This document shows positions 18,096 through 28,562 of a stretch of DNA of 64,000 bases, piece by piece; the stretch's first letter is position 1; each line of letters starts with the position of its first letter. The position numbers and the translations under genes are program-made. The notes under the pieces were generated by a model. That model saw nothing but the letters and a program-made list of their open reading frames with translations, did not search any database and was not told where the DNA came from. Source of the DNA: Helicobacter_F equorum (GTDB lineage: Bacteria; Campylobacterota; Campylobacteria; Campylobacterales; Helicobacteraceae); the NCBI RefSeq assembly GCF_042649585.1, contig NZ_JBHRZM010000004.1:136634-200633 (forward strand), given 5' to 3'.

Positions 18096-19016
18096 ATGCC
18101 TTTTGTGCGTGAAGAATATACTATCACCCAACCTCTTAAGGCATTTGTATTTTTGGTGCGTGTCTTACATCTCAGTCCAAATGCAGCACAGCGCCTCATT
18201 GATAAGGGGAGAATGACACAAGGCGGTGTCAAGGTAGGCAAAGCTCAAGAAGTGTGCGGGAAGATTGAAATCACGCATTTTGTGCCACAAGATTTGGGAT
18301 TGCAAGCGCTTTTTATCCACGAGGATTTTTGTGTGTATGATAAGCCACATCATCTTTTGACGCACCCAAAGGGGCTTTTTGCGCATTATAGCTTAAATGA
18401 TGCACTCAAAAATACTTTTGGCAAACAAGCAAATCCAGTTCATAGGCTAGATTCACTAACAAGTGGGCTTGTGGTGTGTGCGTTGCATAAGCAAAGCGAG
18501 CAGATATTAAAAAATCTTTTTGTGCTACATAAAGTGCAAAAAACATATACAGCTATTGTGCGTGGGATTATCAAAGAGCAAGAGCGAGTGATTTGCGCAC
18601 CTATTTTGGCGCATAATAATGGCAAGGATTTAAGTATTCGGAGTGTGATTTCGCCTTTGGGCAAATACGCAAAGACATATCTTAGGGTGCTAGATCGTGA
18701 TATAGCCCGTAATCAAACGCTTATTGAGGTGTTGCCGCTGACTGGTCGCACACATCAAATTCGTGTGCATTTAGATTCTATATCTCACCCTATTGTAGGA
18801 GATTATCTCTATGGTGTAAGCGATGAGATCTCACGATTTTTCTTAGAATCTAAGGTGCAAAAAGAGGATTTTATACGCTTATTAGGTGTGCCACATCTTA
18901 TGCTCAATGCCTCAAAACTTACCTTTGACTATAACGATGAATCTTTTTGTTTTGATTCTGCGTTGCGCGAGGATTTGATAAGATTTTTTTATTCAAGTGA
19001 GAATCTATGCCATTAA
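18096..19016 (+). CDS. RluA-family pseudouridine synthase
   Basis: 306 aa. An N-terminal S4-like region (SPNAAQRLIDKGRMTQGGVKV) is followed by the catalytic PVHRLDSLTSGLVV (Asp of HRLD) and the LTGRTHQIRVH motif characteristic of RluA/RluD enzymes, which isomerise uridines in 23S rRNA or tRNA. The exact target base cannot be assigned. It starts three bases after recJ and overlaps the next gene by 10 bases. Confidence 0.9.
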   Translation: MPFVREEYTITQPLKAFVFLVRVLHLSPNAAQRLIDKGRMTQGGVKVGKAQEVCGKIEITHFVPQDLGLQALFIHEDFCVYDKPHHLLTHPKGLFAHYSLNDALKNTFGKQANPVHRLDSLTSGLVVCALHKQSEQILKNLFVLHKVQKTYTAIVRGIIKEQERVICAPILAHNNGKDLSIRSVISPLGKYAKTYLRVLDRDIARNQTLIEVLPLTGRTHQIRVHLDSISHPIVGDYLYGVSDEISRFFLESKVQKEDFIRLLGVPHLMLNASKLTFDYNDESFCFDSALREDLIRFFYSSENLCH

Positions 19017-20038
19017 ATGTCTTATCATCATATACTGCTGATCGTGTGATTTTGCCACGCCGTTATGGTATTGCATCTAGTAGAAGCTTTTTGTATGGTC
19101 CGCCTAGATCGGGTAAAACTTCTTTGGCATTGCAATTTGCGCTAGGCTTTAAAAAGCCTATTTATATTGATTTAGCCAATAGGCGTTTGCAAAGCGATGA
19201 GGTGCAAGGGTATTTGCTCAAAATGCATTTAGAAAAAAAAGTTGATGTGCTTGTACTTGATAATTATCACACGCCTATTGCATTGCCACATATTCCAAAT
19301 ATCGTGCTAATAGGGCAAAAAGAGGCTTGTCCGCAGGATTTTGTGCCTAAATGTATTTTGCCATTGTGTTTTGAGGAATTTGTGAGCTTTGATACCAAAA
19401 ATCTTTCACTTAAAACACTTTTTAATACTTTTTTAAAAAATGGCAATATTCCAGAGATTCAAGAGTTTGGGGCATATAAGCGGCTTGAGCGATTATATGA
19501 GATTATTTGTGTGGCATTTGGCAGAGATAAGGAGCTTTTTTTGGCACTTTTAGGATTTCAGTCCCAAAACACTACGCCTCACAGAATCTACTCCCAGCTA
19601 AAACCCACTATGAAACTTTCAAAAGATAGAATCTACACCACGCTTACGCATTGGCAGGATAATAATGTGCTGTTTTTTCTCCCACATTCTTATAAACCAA
19701 ATGCAAAAAAATTGTATTTTGCAGATTTTTCTCTTTCACATTTATTGCATCATAATCTCGTCGCACAATTAGAAAATATGCTTTTTTTGGAGTTAGTAAA
19801 GCTTGGTGAGCATGGCAATGAATCTTTATGCTATGGCGATGCAGGAGAGTTTATATACCAACATAAAGCTTTTGTGAGTATCCCATTTGCCACGCAAGAT
19901 CTCATAAAGCATAGAGTTAGCAAAATGCAAAGTGAGCATATATATGTCGTTACCCTGAGTTTTGAGGGGGAGGGAAGGGTAGGCAAAAAACATTGGAGGG
20001 CAATAAACTTTATTGACTTTGCATTGGGAGAAGAGTAG
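19007..20038 (+). CDS. AAA ATPase (AAA_14/DUF4143-like)
   Basis: 343 aa. Walker A GPPRSGKTS is near residue 32 and a Walker B-like VDVLVLDNYH near residue 82. There is a predicted helical/wHTH middle region (RIYSQLKPTMKLSKDRIY) and a C-terminal region with a DUF4143-like flavour. Its start lies inside the rluA-type gene, so it is probably co-transcribed and coupled. The function of this group is unknown. A run of eight A (19233-19240) lies within the coding sequence. Confidence 0.65.
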   Translation: MPLNVLSSYTADRVILPRRYGIASSRSFLYGPPRSGKTSLALQFALGFKKPIYIDLANRRLQSDEVQGYLLKMHLEKKVDVLVLDNYHTPIALPHIPNIVLIGQKEACPQDFVPKCILPLCFEEFVSFDTKNLSLKTLFNTFLKNGNIPEIQEFGAYKRLERLYEIICVAFGRDKELFLALLGFQSQNTTPHRIYSQLKPTMKLSKDRIYTTLTHWQDNNVLFFLPHSYKPNAKKLYFADFSLSHLLHHNLVAQLENMLFLELVKLGEHGNESLCYGDAGEFIYQHKAFVSIPFATQDLIKHRVSKMQSEHIYVVTLSFEGEGRVGKKHWRAINFIDFALGEE

Positions 20039-20077
20039 AGTTTGTATATATGGATTTGTGTCTCATTGATAGCTTGT

Positions 20078-21605
20078 TTAAGATGTCGTTTTGATAGGCA
20101 TATCGCCATAATATTTCCTAAAGACATAAAAAATTCCAAACATGAGCACAAGTCCTATAACATAGCCCCATATTCTAGAATCTAGCCACCCAGCTACACC
20201 AAAACTCACAATCGCAACGGATGCCACCACGTTTACATAAGGTAATTGCGTGATGAAATGGCTTTGCACCGAGCAACCTGCACCTGTTGCAGAGAGAATT
20301 GTCGTATCAGAAATGGGCGAGGCGTGATCGCCATAGACTGCGCCAGACAAAACTGCCGAAAACACCAACACTAAATCCACACCATTAGCTTGTGCTAGAC
20401 TTGAGGCAATAGGTATCATAATGGCAAAAGTTGCCCAGCTTGTTCCTGTGCAAAAGGCAATAAAACCAGAGATTGCAAAACTCACTACTACGATTGCAAT
20501 ATGTGGATTGAGCGCGCTAGATTCTAGAAATTCTTTGCTAAGATTTGCGAGATATATACCTGTGCTTAGGTCATCTTTGACAATAGGTCCTATAGCCCAA
20601 GCTAGTATGAGTATGAGACATGCAGGGATCATAGAGGAGATACCAGTTTTTAGGATAGGTATGTAGTTTGCTGGTGTGATATGAGGCAAAGAGAGAAAAA
20701 AGCTTAGCACTAATGCACCCAAACCACCAAAAAAGAGTGAAAATCCAGTGTCTGTATGTCCCAACATACTTATGAGATTTGTTTCTCCACTTACTTGATA
20801 GCCGGTATAAAAGATAAGCCCAGCCACAAAGCCAAGCAAGGCAAATATAGGAATGATTAAAAGCCATATGCTAGATTCTGTGTGCGCAGTGATAGAGGCA
20901 TTTTCTATAACATCAACATTTTGATTTTTACGCATTGCAGGGAGATTTATCTGCCATATAATTGTGAGAAAGACCGCCAAAAGTGCAAACCACGCATAAT
21001 AATTTCCCCAAATGCTAGAAAATAGCAACACAAAACTATCACCTTGAAATGTTGCGTTAAGCTGCATAATGATATATGCGCCCCAGCTTGAAATGGGCAT
21101 CAAAATACAAATAGGCGCGGAGGTAGAATCTATAATATATGCTAAGCGTTCGCGTGTGGAGTGATTGGCATCATTGAGTGATTTACTCATTTGTCCCACA
21201 GTTAGGGCATTAAAATAATCATCAACAAACACAACGATACCAGCAATAAAGGCAAATAACTCTGAACCTTTTTGTGTTTTTATGCGTTTTCTTGCCCATA
21301 GCACAAATGCACAAATGCCTCCAGAATAACTCATAAGTTGTGTGAGAATCCCCAAAATAAATAAAAATCCAAATACATACAAACTTTGGGCATTGATAAT
21401 AATCCCATCATCTTGATATTCATAAAACACAGAGGCTATGTGTTTGTAGGTATACACAAAAATTTCTAGTGGATTTTGGTAATGGAGCATAATGCTTGCT
21501 AACATTATCCCTAATAAGAGTGAGAGCACTACACGCCGTTGTAAAAAATACAAGTGCTATGGTTACTAATGGCACGAGGAGACTAAGAGTAGAATGAGCA
21601 TACAT
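20078..21605 (-). CDS. Na+/H+ antiporter NhaC family (5' frameshift)
   Basis: About 508 residues when repaired, with some 11-12 membrane segments, DDYFNALTVGQM, an SWAT motif in GTSWATFAIMIP, and YGDHASPISDTT, the hallmark of the NhaC family. It exchanges Na+ (or another ion or substrate) for H+ at the inner membrane. The first 18 or so codons (ATG at 21605, MYAHSTLSLLVPLVTIALVF) are out of frame with the rest. Dropping one base from the A6 run at 21543-21548 joins them as ...LVFLQRRVVLSLLLG. The downstream frame alone has only a TTG without a ribosome binding site. Either a sequencing error or a recent inactivating slip explains this. Confidence 0.85.
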
Positions 21606-21683
21606 ATTATTAGACCTTAACAGATAAGAGTAGTTTTGGCGTATTGTATCAAACTAGTCTTAAATGGTTTAAGGTTAAATGGG

Positions 21684-23579
21684 CTATTCCCATTGGCTAA
21701 AGGATTTTTGTGCGACTTCTATCACGCAATCTATACCACCTGCAAGCGAAAATAGCCAATATTTATGTGCATAGAGTAAATCGATTTGCTTTGTTTTGAG
21801 TGCAATATCATCTTGTGCAATACGCACCACAATTTTTGCTATTTCCATTTCTTGATGCACGATATAAGATTGAATCGCATCATTAAAGCATGTCGTAAAA
21901 GCCTTGTCATAAAAAAATTCTTTGATAGATTCTATATGTTCTAGTGCGGTGCTTATCTTTTTGAAATCAAAGTTTTCTAAATCATGTTTATTTGCCTCAA
22001 GATCCTCTATAAGTCCCGCCACTTCTAAAAAGACTTCTTCAATTTTTGCTTTTTTTTCTCGCGCAAATATCAAAAATTCTCTTGTTTTTTCTCGCGCCTT
22101 TGTCATATTAGATTCTATAAGTTCTAATGGCGGAAGCGTGAGGATTAGAGGTTGCTTTTTGGTGCTAGTATCTATACTTTCTAGAGCTTTGGCAAATGGC
22201 ATTTCTATTGTGCCTTGTATCCTTGCACCACCTTCTGTAGCATTGATAACTTCTAGTTTGTATGGTGTTTGTGCGATGTCGGCTTCATAAAATTCTAAAA
22301 AAAGTTTCCATACATTGGTGCTTTCTACCATACCTTTACCACCATATGCTGGAAGCAAGACTTTTTGTGAATCTTGCTTTGGTGTAATTTCTCGATCACC
22401 ATAGACAGCATTTTTGGCATGAGAGCTACCATCTTTGGCAAATGCAAGATCTTGTCCTATAAGAATACAACGCGTAAATTTCGAATACACCACCATTTCA
22501 TAAGCCATATTTGCCGCAGACATACCCACACCGATATATCCATAATCATTAAAGCCAAAATAATATGTATAGCCAAATGGACGCATACTCCATTGCACAC
22601 AATTTCCCTTTAATGCATCTGCTAGGCGTTTATGCACAATTGTTGTGATGGCAAAAATCACATCTTTATGGCAAGATTTTGGCGTCTCTTCATAGAATCT
22701 AGCGGTGAGATCTACACGCTCTAATGAAAATACGACATCAGGCTTGATATCTTCTTTGGCAAGAATTGGCAAGGACGCATCGATACAAAAAATCGTGAGG
22801 TAATCTTGGTATTGTTTGAGAAGTGGGAGTTGTTTGCTAAGACTTGGACCTGTAGAGACAATAACCGCTGTGCTTTTTTGGTTGGCTCTTTTGGTGCGTA
22901 ATTCTTTAATAAGTGTGATAAGCGATGGAGAGGCAAGCATTTTTGGGAGATTGGCTATGTGGTGTGCTATACCTGTGATAGCGTCTTTGCTATCATTTCC
23001 CACGCTAATGACACAATGTTCAAGCGCTTTAATAAAGTAGCGGTTAAATTCTATGCTTAGTGTGGCATAACGATCATAGTAGGCATTAAAAATATGGAGA
23101 TTATAGAGTTTAGAGTAGATTTTTGTGTGCGTGTCTTGCAAAAAAATAAGGAGCACATCTTGAAAAGTGCTTTGTGAATCTAAAAACAAAATTTTAGATT
23201 CTGCAATTTCTTGAGAAAAATCTAGCAAATGCAATACGATAAATAAAATTTCAAGTTCGGGTTCTATGACTACCACATGTTTGAGATATTTATTTTGTAA
23301 AAGTACCTTATAAAAGACCCCATTCCCAAGCCCAAAGCAATACAGATACGGGTATTGTGCATAGGGCATAAATTCTACAATTTTTTGGTTAGTCTGTGTA
23401 AGTGGTGAATCCACAAAAATAGGCGCACAATCGCGTGTATCAATAATATTAAAATTGAGCACATCATCGCCCAAAAACACTTCATAATGCGTGTTTGGCA
23501 CGACATCTTGAAGTCGTTTAGCGAGATTTGGCGAAGTCTTTTGGAGTGCGTTAAGGTTAAGCGCAAAAAAATCTTGCAT
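21684..23579 (-). CDS. Motility-associated factor (Maf/DUF115) flagellin glycosyltransferase-like
   Basis: 631 aa with the DUF115 / 6-hydroxymethylpterin pyrophosphokinase-like core: GLGNGVFYKVLL, VVIEPELEILF, VIVSTGPSLSKQLPLL, DVVFSLERVDLTARFYE and GQDLAFAKDGSSHAKN. Maf proteins in Campylobacter and Helicobacter take part in flagellin glycosylation with pseudaminic-type sugars. It lies 17 bases downstream of flaB on the same strand, the arrangement of HP0114-HP0115 in H. pylori, which supports a role on flagellin. An eight-base A run on the coding strand (22050-22057) could slip but the frame is intact here. Confidence 0.85.
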   Translation of the reverse strand: MQDFFALNLNALQKTSPNLAKRLQDVVPNTHYEVFLGDDVLNFNIIDTRDCAPIFVDSPLTQTNQKIVEFMPYAQYPYLYCFGLGNGVFYKVLLQNKYLKHVVVIEPELEILFIVLHLLDFSQEIAESKILFLDSQSTFQDVLLIFLQDTHTKIYSKLYNLHIFNAYYDRYATLSIEFNRYFIKALEHCVISVGNDSKDAITGIAHHIANLPKMLASPSLITLIKELRTKRANQKSTAVIVSTGPSLSKQLPLLKQYQDYLTIFCIDASLPILAKEDIKPDVVFSLERVDLTARFYEETPKSCHKDVIFAITTIVHKRLADALKGNCVQWSMRPFGYTYYFGFNDYGYIGVGMSAANMAYEMVVYSKFTRCILIGQDLAFAKDGSSHAKNAVYGDREITPKQDSQKVLLPAYGGKGMVESTNVWKLFLEFYEADIAQTPYKLEVINATEGGARIQGTIEMPFAKALESIDTSTKKQPLILTLPPLELIESNMTKAREKTREFLIFAREKKAKIEEVFLEVAGLIEDLEANKHDLENFDFKKISTALEHIESIKEFFYDKAFTTCFNDAIQSYIVHQEMEIAKIVVRIAQDDIALKTKQIDLLYAHKYWLFSLAGGIDCVIEVAQKSFSQWE

Positions 23580-23596
23580 AAGATAGAGAATCTAGT

Positions 23597-25141
23597 CTAT
23601 TGCAAAAGCCGCAATACATTTTGTTGCACAGCATTTGCTTGTGCCATCGCAAAACTTCCGCTTTGTGCCAAAACATTATGTTTAGAGAAAGTTGCAGATT
23701 CTGAAGCAAAATCCACATCGCGGATTTGTGATTCGGCACTTTTGACATTAACTTGTGTAACAGATACATTATTGATTGTGGCGACAAGTTGGATTTGTGC
23801 CGCACCAATATCTGCACGCAATTTATCGAGCTGAATTCTTGCAGATTCTGCCATATCCATAACCACCATTGCACCCTTAAGGCTTGTAACACCAGCACCG
23901 ATACCACCGGCATTAAGTTCGGCTTGTGCGACATTGGCATTTGCTCCAGATGCCGAAGCGATATTGGCATCCATTTCACCGCGTAATGATCGGAGATTAA
24001 CCGTGTATTCGGCGAGACCTTGTGCAGTATGGAATCCAACGTGGCTAAAGTTATAACCACTGATGATAATATCACGCGCATCAGTTCTAATAAGCGTCAA
24101 GCGTCCGATGATCGTGTGTTCTGTTCCGCTAATCCCTGCAAAGTTACCACCACCAAAAACAAAGCCAGTTGCACTTTGTGTGCGCACAGCGATCGCACGC
24201 CCATCGGTGCTACGCAAGTTTAATCGTCCAGTAATATCAATAAAAGCTTCTGTTCCTGTTCTTTCTTTTACCGAGTTTATCGCATTGATAAGACGCCCAT
24301 CGGAGTCGTTTTTACGCACATCATTGACCGTTCCAATGGTTACGCCATTAATCACCAATCCTCGCACCGTTCCAGATAGCACAGGTGAGCTACCTGTCCC
24401 CATAACACTCCAAGCTGCACGTACACCAAGCTTGTCTGAATGCTTATTGATGACTTCTGAAAGCACACCAATACCGGTATTTGCGGAGGTAGAAATTTTT
24501 ACGGTTTCAATCTCAAAGCTATTTTTTCCATCAACTTCTTTGACATTAAACATCACTTCAGTAAGGTTGCGTGCTGCTCCAGAAGCGAGCATTCCTACAG
24601 CCGAGAATGATGAGCTTTCCATACGAATATGTCCGATTTTATCCGAACTTGTAGGACCAATAGAGGCTTTAATAGTCGTGTTGGAATACGCACCAATTTG
24701 GAATTCTTTGTTAGAGAATGCACCAGAGAGCATTTGTTGTCCATTGAAGCTTGTGGTATTGGCAATGTTATCAAGCTCCTCTAAGAGGCGTAAAATATCG
24801 CTTTGCAGTGCTTTTCTTGTTTCTGTTGTTTGTCCATCTTGTGCGGCTTGAATGGCTTTTGTTTTGATAGTATCAAGGATTTTTAATTGCTCATCCATCG
24901 CTTTATCCGCCACTTGAATAATACCAATGGCATCGTTGGCATTTCGCACAGCCTGTCCCAAACCTTCACTTTGACTTCTTAAACTATCTGCGATAGCCAT
25001 ACCAGAAGCGTCATCGGCAGCTTTATTTAAGCGCAAACCAGAACTTAATTTTTCTAATGAATTGTGTAAGCTTCTATTGTTTGCCACACCGATAGTATGA
25101 GCATTGAGTGCGGAAATGTTTGTATTAATCCTAAAACTCAT
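23597..25141 (-). CDS. flaB: Flagellin FlaB (minor flagellin)
   Basis: 514 aa, the same length as H. pylori FlaB. The conserved N-terminal D0/D1 helices begin SFRINTNISALNAH and include ASGMAIADSLRSQ. The C-terminal helices include SQIRDVDFASESA and end AVQQNVLRLLQ. The sequence follows FlaB rather than FlaA throughout, for example FGGGNFAGISGTEH. FlaB is exported through the flagellar type III apparatus and forms the hook-proximal filament. A sigma-54 promoter lies at 25184-25198 and AAAGGA six bases before the ATG. Its neighbours, Maf-like and topA, keep the H. pylori order. Confidence 0.96.
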   Translation of the reverse strand: MSFRINTNISALNAHTIGVANNRSLHNSLEKLSSGLRLNKAADDASGMAIADSLRSQSEGLGQAVRNANDAIGIIQVADKAMDEQLKILDTIKTKAIQAAQDGQTTETRKALQSDILRLLEELDNIANTTSFNGQQMLSGAFSNKEFQIGAYSNTTIKASIGPTSSDKIGHIRMESSSFSAVGMLASGAARNLTEVMFNVKEVDGKNSFEIETVKISTSANTGIGVLSEVINKHSDKLGVRAAWSVMGTGSSPVLSGTVRGLVINGVTIGTVNDVRKNDSDGRLINAINSVKERTGTEAFIDITGRLNLRSTDGRAIAVRTQSATGFVFGGGNFAGISGTEHTIIGRLTLIRTDARDIIISGYNFSHVGFHTAQGLAEYTVNLRSLRGEMDANIASASGANANVAQAELNAGGIGAGVTSLKGAMVVMDMAESARIQLDKLRADIGAAQIQLVATINNVSVTQVNVKSAESQIRDVDFASESATFSKHNVLAQSGSFAMAQANAVQQNVLRLLQ

Positions 25142-25183
25142 CGGGCATCCTTTGCTAAAGTTTTTTTATTTTTGCCGATTAAA

Positions 25184-25198
25184 GCAAAAGATATTCCA
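25184..25198 (-). promoter_or_regulatory. Sigma-54 (RpoN) promoter of flaB
   Basis: The minus strand reads TGGAATATCTTTTGC, i.e. GG, ten bases, GC, which is the invariant -24/-12 spacing for RpoN. It lies about 43 bases before the flaB ATG. flaB is known to be RpoN-dependent in H. pylori, controlled by the FlgR/FlgS system. Confidence 0.8.
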
Positions 25199-25289
25199 AA
25201 AATTTATGCCTCTTTTGTGCGTGTTTTTATGTTAAAATTATCGTTAATGGCTTTAGAGAGCTGATTTTAGACATCGAAAGTGCAGAATT

Positions 25290-27509
25290 ATGAAAAATCT
25301 CATCATTGTAGAATCTCCAGCAAAAGCTCGGACTATTAAAAATTTTCTTGGCAAGGATTATGAGGTTGTTGCTTCAAAGGGACATATCCGCGATCTTCCC
25401 AAATACACACTTGGTATTGAGATAAAAGATAAGCATTTTATCCCAAAATATGCGGTGGATAAAGATCATGCAAAGGTTGTCCAAGAGATACAACAACTTG
25501 CCAAAAAGGCAAAGACTACTTATATCGCAACAGATGAAGATAGAGAAGGTGAGGCGATAGGCTATCATATTACACAGACATTAGGACTTCCTACCCAAGA
25601 TTTTCCAAGAATCGTGTTTCATGAGATTACAAAAAATGCTATCCAAAACGCACTCAAATCACCACGCACAATCGATATGGATAAAGTCAATGCGCAACAA
25701 GCAAGGCGTTTGCTTGATAGAATTGTAGGTTTTAAGCTTAGCAATCTTATTTCCTCAAAAATTGCGCGTGGGTTAAGTGCTGGGCGTGTGCAGAGTGCAG
25801 CACTAAAGATTGTTGTGGATAGAGAGCGTGAGATTGAAGCTTTTAAGAGTATTACATATTATCTCATTACAGCTACATTTAAGAGTTTGGAGAACGCTAT
25901 TGTAGAATCTGAACTTGTGAGTTATGGAGGCAAGACACTACAAAAACTAAGTCTCCAAGATAGCAAAGAAGTAAGCACAATACTAGATTCACTAAAAAAG
26001 CAATCTTATAGCATTACACAAATTATTATCAAACACAAAAAGACAAGCACACCTCCGCCATTTATGACTTCTACCCTCCAACAAAGTGCTTCTACAAAAT
26101 TAGGATTTAATCCCACACGCACGATGAGTATCGCACAAAGACTTTATGAGGGTGTGCAGACACATAGTGGTGTAATGGGGGTTATTACTTATATGAGGAC
26201 TGATAGTCTTAATATTGCCAAAGAAGCGACTACAGCAGCAAGAGAACTTCTTGGCAAGGAATATGGCAAAGCATATGTCCCAACAAAACCAAAGGTATAT
26301 ACGACTAAATCAAAAGTCGCACAAGAAGCACACGAAGCCATTCGCCCCACAAATCTTGATTTTACACCAGAGATTGCCAAAGGTTATCTAAAACCAGAAG
26401 AATATAAACTCTATAAACTTATTTATGAGCGATTTTTAGCTTCACAGAGTGCAGATGCGGAGTTTGAACTTCAAAATATCATTTTTGAATCTACCACAGA
26501 CCAACAAGCCCAATTTAAAGCAAATGGCAGAAAACTTGTCTTTGATGGATTCTATAAAATTATGGGTTATGAAGAGAGTGATACGCTTTTGCCTCCACTT
26601 CAAGAGGGCAAGGGCGTGAATCTTGTAGAAGTGCAAAGCCATACAAAACATACAGAGCCACCAGCACGCTATTCCGAAGCAAGTTTAATTAAGACTTTAG
26701 AATCTTTGGGTATAGGGCGACCAAGCACTTATGCACCAACTATTGCGCTATTGTGCAGTCGTGATTATCTCAAAAATGAGAAAAAAACACTTATTCCTCA
26801 AGAAAATGCCTTTAAAGTAACGCAAATGTTAGAAGAGTCGTTTCATGAGATTGTTGATAGTTCTTTTAGTGCATCTCTTGAAGATAAGTTAGATTCTATA
26901 GCGCAGCATAAGGCTGATTGGAATGAAATTTTGTGGGATTTTTATGAATCTTTTATGCAAAAAATCGAGGAAGGCAAACAAAATATTGCATCCCAAAAAA
27001 TTGCGATTCCAACAGGCGAGCCTTGCCCAAAATGTGGCAAAGAGCTTGTAAAACGTAATGGTAAGTTTGGTGAATTTATCGCGTGTAGTGGATATCCAAA
27101 GTGCAAATATATTAAGTCTAGCGATTATGCACAAGCCGAACTTAGTGGTGAAGTGTGTGAAAAATGTGGTAAGCCTATGGTGAAAAAATTTGGGAGAAAT
27201 GGCGAATTTATCGCGTGTAGCGGTTATCCAGAATGCAAAAATACCAAACCTCTCAAAACAAAACCACAAGAAAAATTAGAGATTCCTTGTCCAGAATGTG
27301 GCGGTGAAATTCTCAAGCGCTTTAGTAGGCGTGGCGTATTTTATGGTTGTGCTAATTATCCAAAATGCACATTTATTTCTAAATATCCACTTGTAGCAAC
27401 CAAATGTCCTAAGTGCGGAGGCACTATGTGTGAGCGTGAGCTACGCAAAAAGCACATTTATGAATGCCTACAATGCAAAGAAAAAATTCAACAAAGTCAA
27501 GAAGTGTAA
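25290..27509 (+). CDS. topA: DNA topoisomerase I
   Basis: 739 aa. The N-terminal Toprim domain has IVESPAKARTI and TDEDREGEA. The catalytic Tyr is in GVITYMRTDSL near residue 305. Four C-terminal Cys4 zinc-ribbon repeats follow (CPKCGKEL, CEKCGKPM, CPECGGEI, CPKCGGTM). It relaxes negative supercoils. It is divergent from flaB and shares a 148-bp intergenic region with it. Its stop abuts the next ATG, so yejB is likely co-transcribed. Confidence 0.97.
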   Translation: MKNLIIVESPAKARTIKNFLGKDYEVVASKGHIRDLPKYTLGIEIKDKHFIPKYAVDKDHAKVVQEIQQLAKKAKTTYIATDEDREGEAIGYHITQTLGLPTQDFPRIVFHEITKNAIQNALKSPRTIDMDKVNAQQARRLLDRIVGFKLSNLISSKIARGLSAGRVQSAALKIVVDREREIEAFKSITYYLITATFKSLENAIVESELVSYGGKTLQKLSLQDSKEVSTILDSLKKQSYSITQIIIKHKKTSTPPPFMTSTLQQSASTKLGFNPTRTMSIAQRLYEGVQTHSGVMGVITYMRTDSLNIAKEATTAARELLGKEYGKAYVPTKPKVYTTKSKVAQEAHEAIRPTNLDFTPEIAKGYLKPEEYKLYKLIYERFLASQSADAEFELQNIIFESTTDQQAQFKANGRKLVFDGFYKIMGYEESDTLLPPLQEGKGVNLVEVQSHTKHTEPPARYSEASLIKTLESLGIGRPSTYAPTIALLCSRDYLKNEKKTLIPQENAFKVTQMLEESFHEIVDSSFSASLEDKLDSIAQHKADWNEILWDFYESFMQKIEEGKQNIASQKIAIPTGEPCPKCGKELVKRNGKFGEFIACSGYPKCKYIKSSDYAQAELSGEVCEKCGKPMVKKFGRNGEFIACSGYPECKNTKPLKTKPQEKLEIPCPECGGEILKRFSRRGVFYGCANYPKCTFISKYPLVATKCPKCGGTMCERELRKKHIYECLQCKEKIQQSQEV

Positions 27510-28559
27510 ATGCTACATTATGTTTCTAAGCGTCTTTTGCTATTAATCCCCACACTTTTTGGGATTCTTACGCTCAATTTTTTATTGATTCAAATCGCTC
27601 CGGGTGGTCCTGTAGAGCGCACCATTGCACAATTAGAAAATCTCAATAAACCTTCAGAATCTACTATGGCTCAAAAATCTTTTTACAAAGCCACGACAGG
27701 CTTAGATCCAGAACTAATTGATCATATCAATAAGCTTTATGGCTTTGATAAGCCATTGTTAGAGCGATATGTGATTATGATGAAAAATTACATATGTTTT
27801 GATTTTGGCGAGAGTTTTTATCGCCAAAGCAAAGTGCTTGACATCATCAAAGAAAAGTTGCCTGTGAGTATTTCGCTTGGTGTTTTTAGCACATTAATTA
27901 TCTATCTTGTAAGCATTCCGCTAGGCATTACAAAAGCCAAGCGCAATGGGAGTCATTTTGATATAACGACAAGTTTTGTGATTATCGTAGCTAATGCTAT
28001 TCCTTCATTTTTGTTTGCGATTTTTCTTATTGTTATTTTTGCTGGAGGGAGTTATTTTGATATTTTTCCATTGCGTGGGCTTGTGAGTGAAGGTTTTGAA
28101 ATGCTTACACCTATGGAAAAAATCAAAGATTATTTGTGGCATTTGGTGTTGCCTGTGTTTTGTATTTCACTTGGGGGTTTTGCAACACTGACAATGTTGT
28201 GTAAAAATTGCTTTTTAGAGGAGATTCACAAAACCTATGTCCAAACCGCCCGTGCCAAGGGAGCAAGTGAGAGTAGGATATTGTATAAACATATTTTTAG
28301 AAATGCTATGTTGCTTGTTGTGAGTGGGTTTCCTGTGGTGTTTGTGAGCATGTTTTTTAGCGGAAGTTTACTTATTGAGATTATTTTTAGTCTCGATGGG
28401 CTTGGCCTTTTGGGCTATGAGAGTGTGATAAATCGCGATTATCCTATCATTTTTGGCACATTATATATTTTTACTTTTCTTGCATTGGTTGTTGGGATTA
28501 TTAGTGATGTGTTGTATATGTTTATTGATCCGCGCATACATTTTGATAAGAGGGTGTGA
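27510..28559 (+). CDS. yejB: Peptide ABC transporter permease, YejB-like
   Basis: 349 aa with about six membrane helices. The N-terminal signature YVSKRLLLLIPTLFGILTLN and PGGPVERTIAQLE, and the EAA loop TARAKGASESRILYKHIFRN, identify the DppB/OppB-like YejB subgroup, which takes up short peptides. Its ATG directly follows the topA TAA. The periplasmic binding protein and ATPase (yejA, yejF) are not in the window. Confidence 0.85.
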   Translation: MLHYVSKRLLLLIPTLFGILTLNFLLIQIAPGGPVERTIAQLENLNKPSESTMAQKSFYKATTGLDPELIDHINKLYGFDKPLLERYVIMMKNYICFDFGESFYRQSKVLDIIKEKLPVSISLGVFSTLIIYLVSIPLGITKAKRNGSHFDITTSFVIIVANAIPSFLFAIFLIVIFAGGSYFDIFPLRGLVSEGFEMLTPMEKIKDYLWHLVLPVFCISLGGFATLTMLCKNCFLEEIHKTYVQTARAKGASESRILYKHIFRNAMLLVVSGFPVVFVSMFFSGSLLIEIIFSLDGLGLLGYESVINRDYPIIFGTLYIFTFLALVVGIISDVLYMFIDPRIHFDKRV

Positions 28560-28562
28560 GAT

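Noticed and set aside
24063..24851. 262-codon open frame antisense to flaB
   Set aside because: It lies wholly within the conserved flaB gene on the other strand, has no ribosome binding site and no protein-like pattern.
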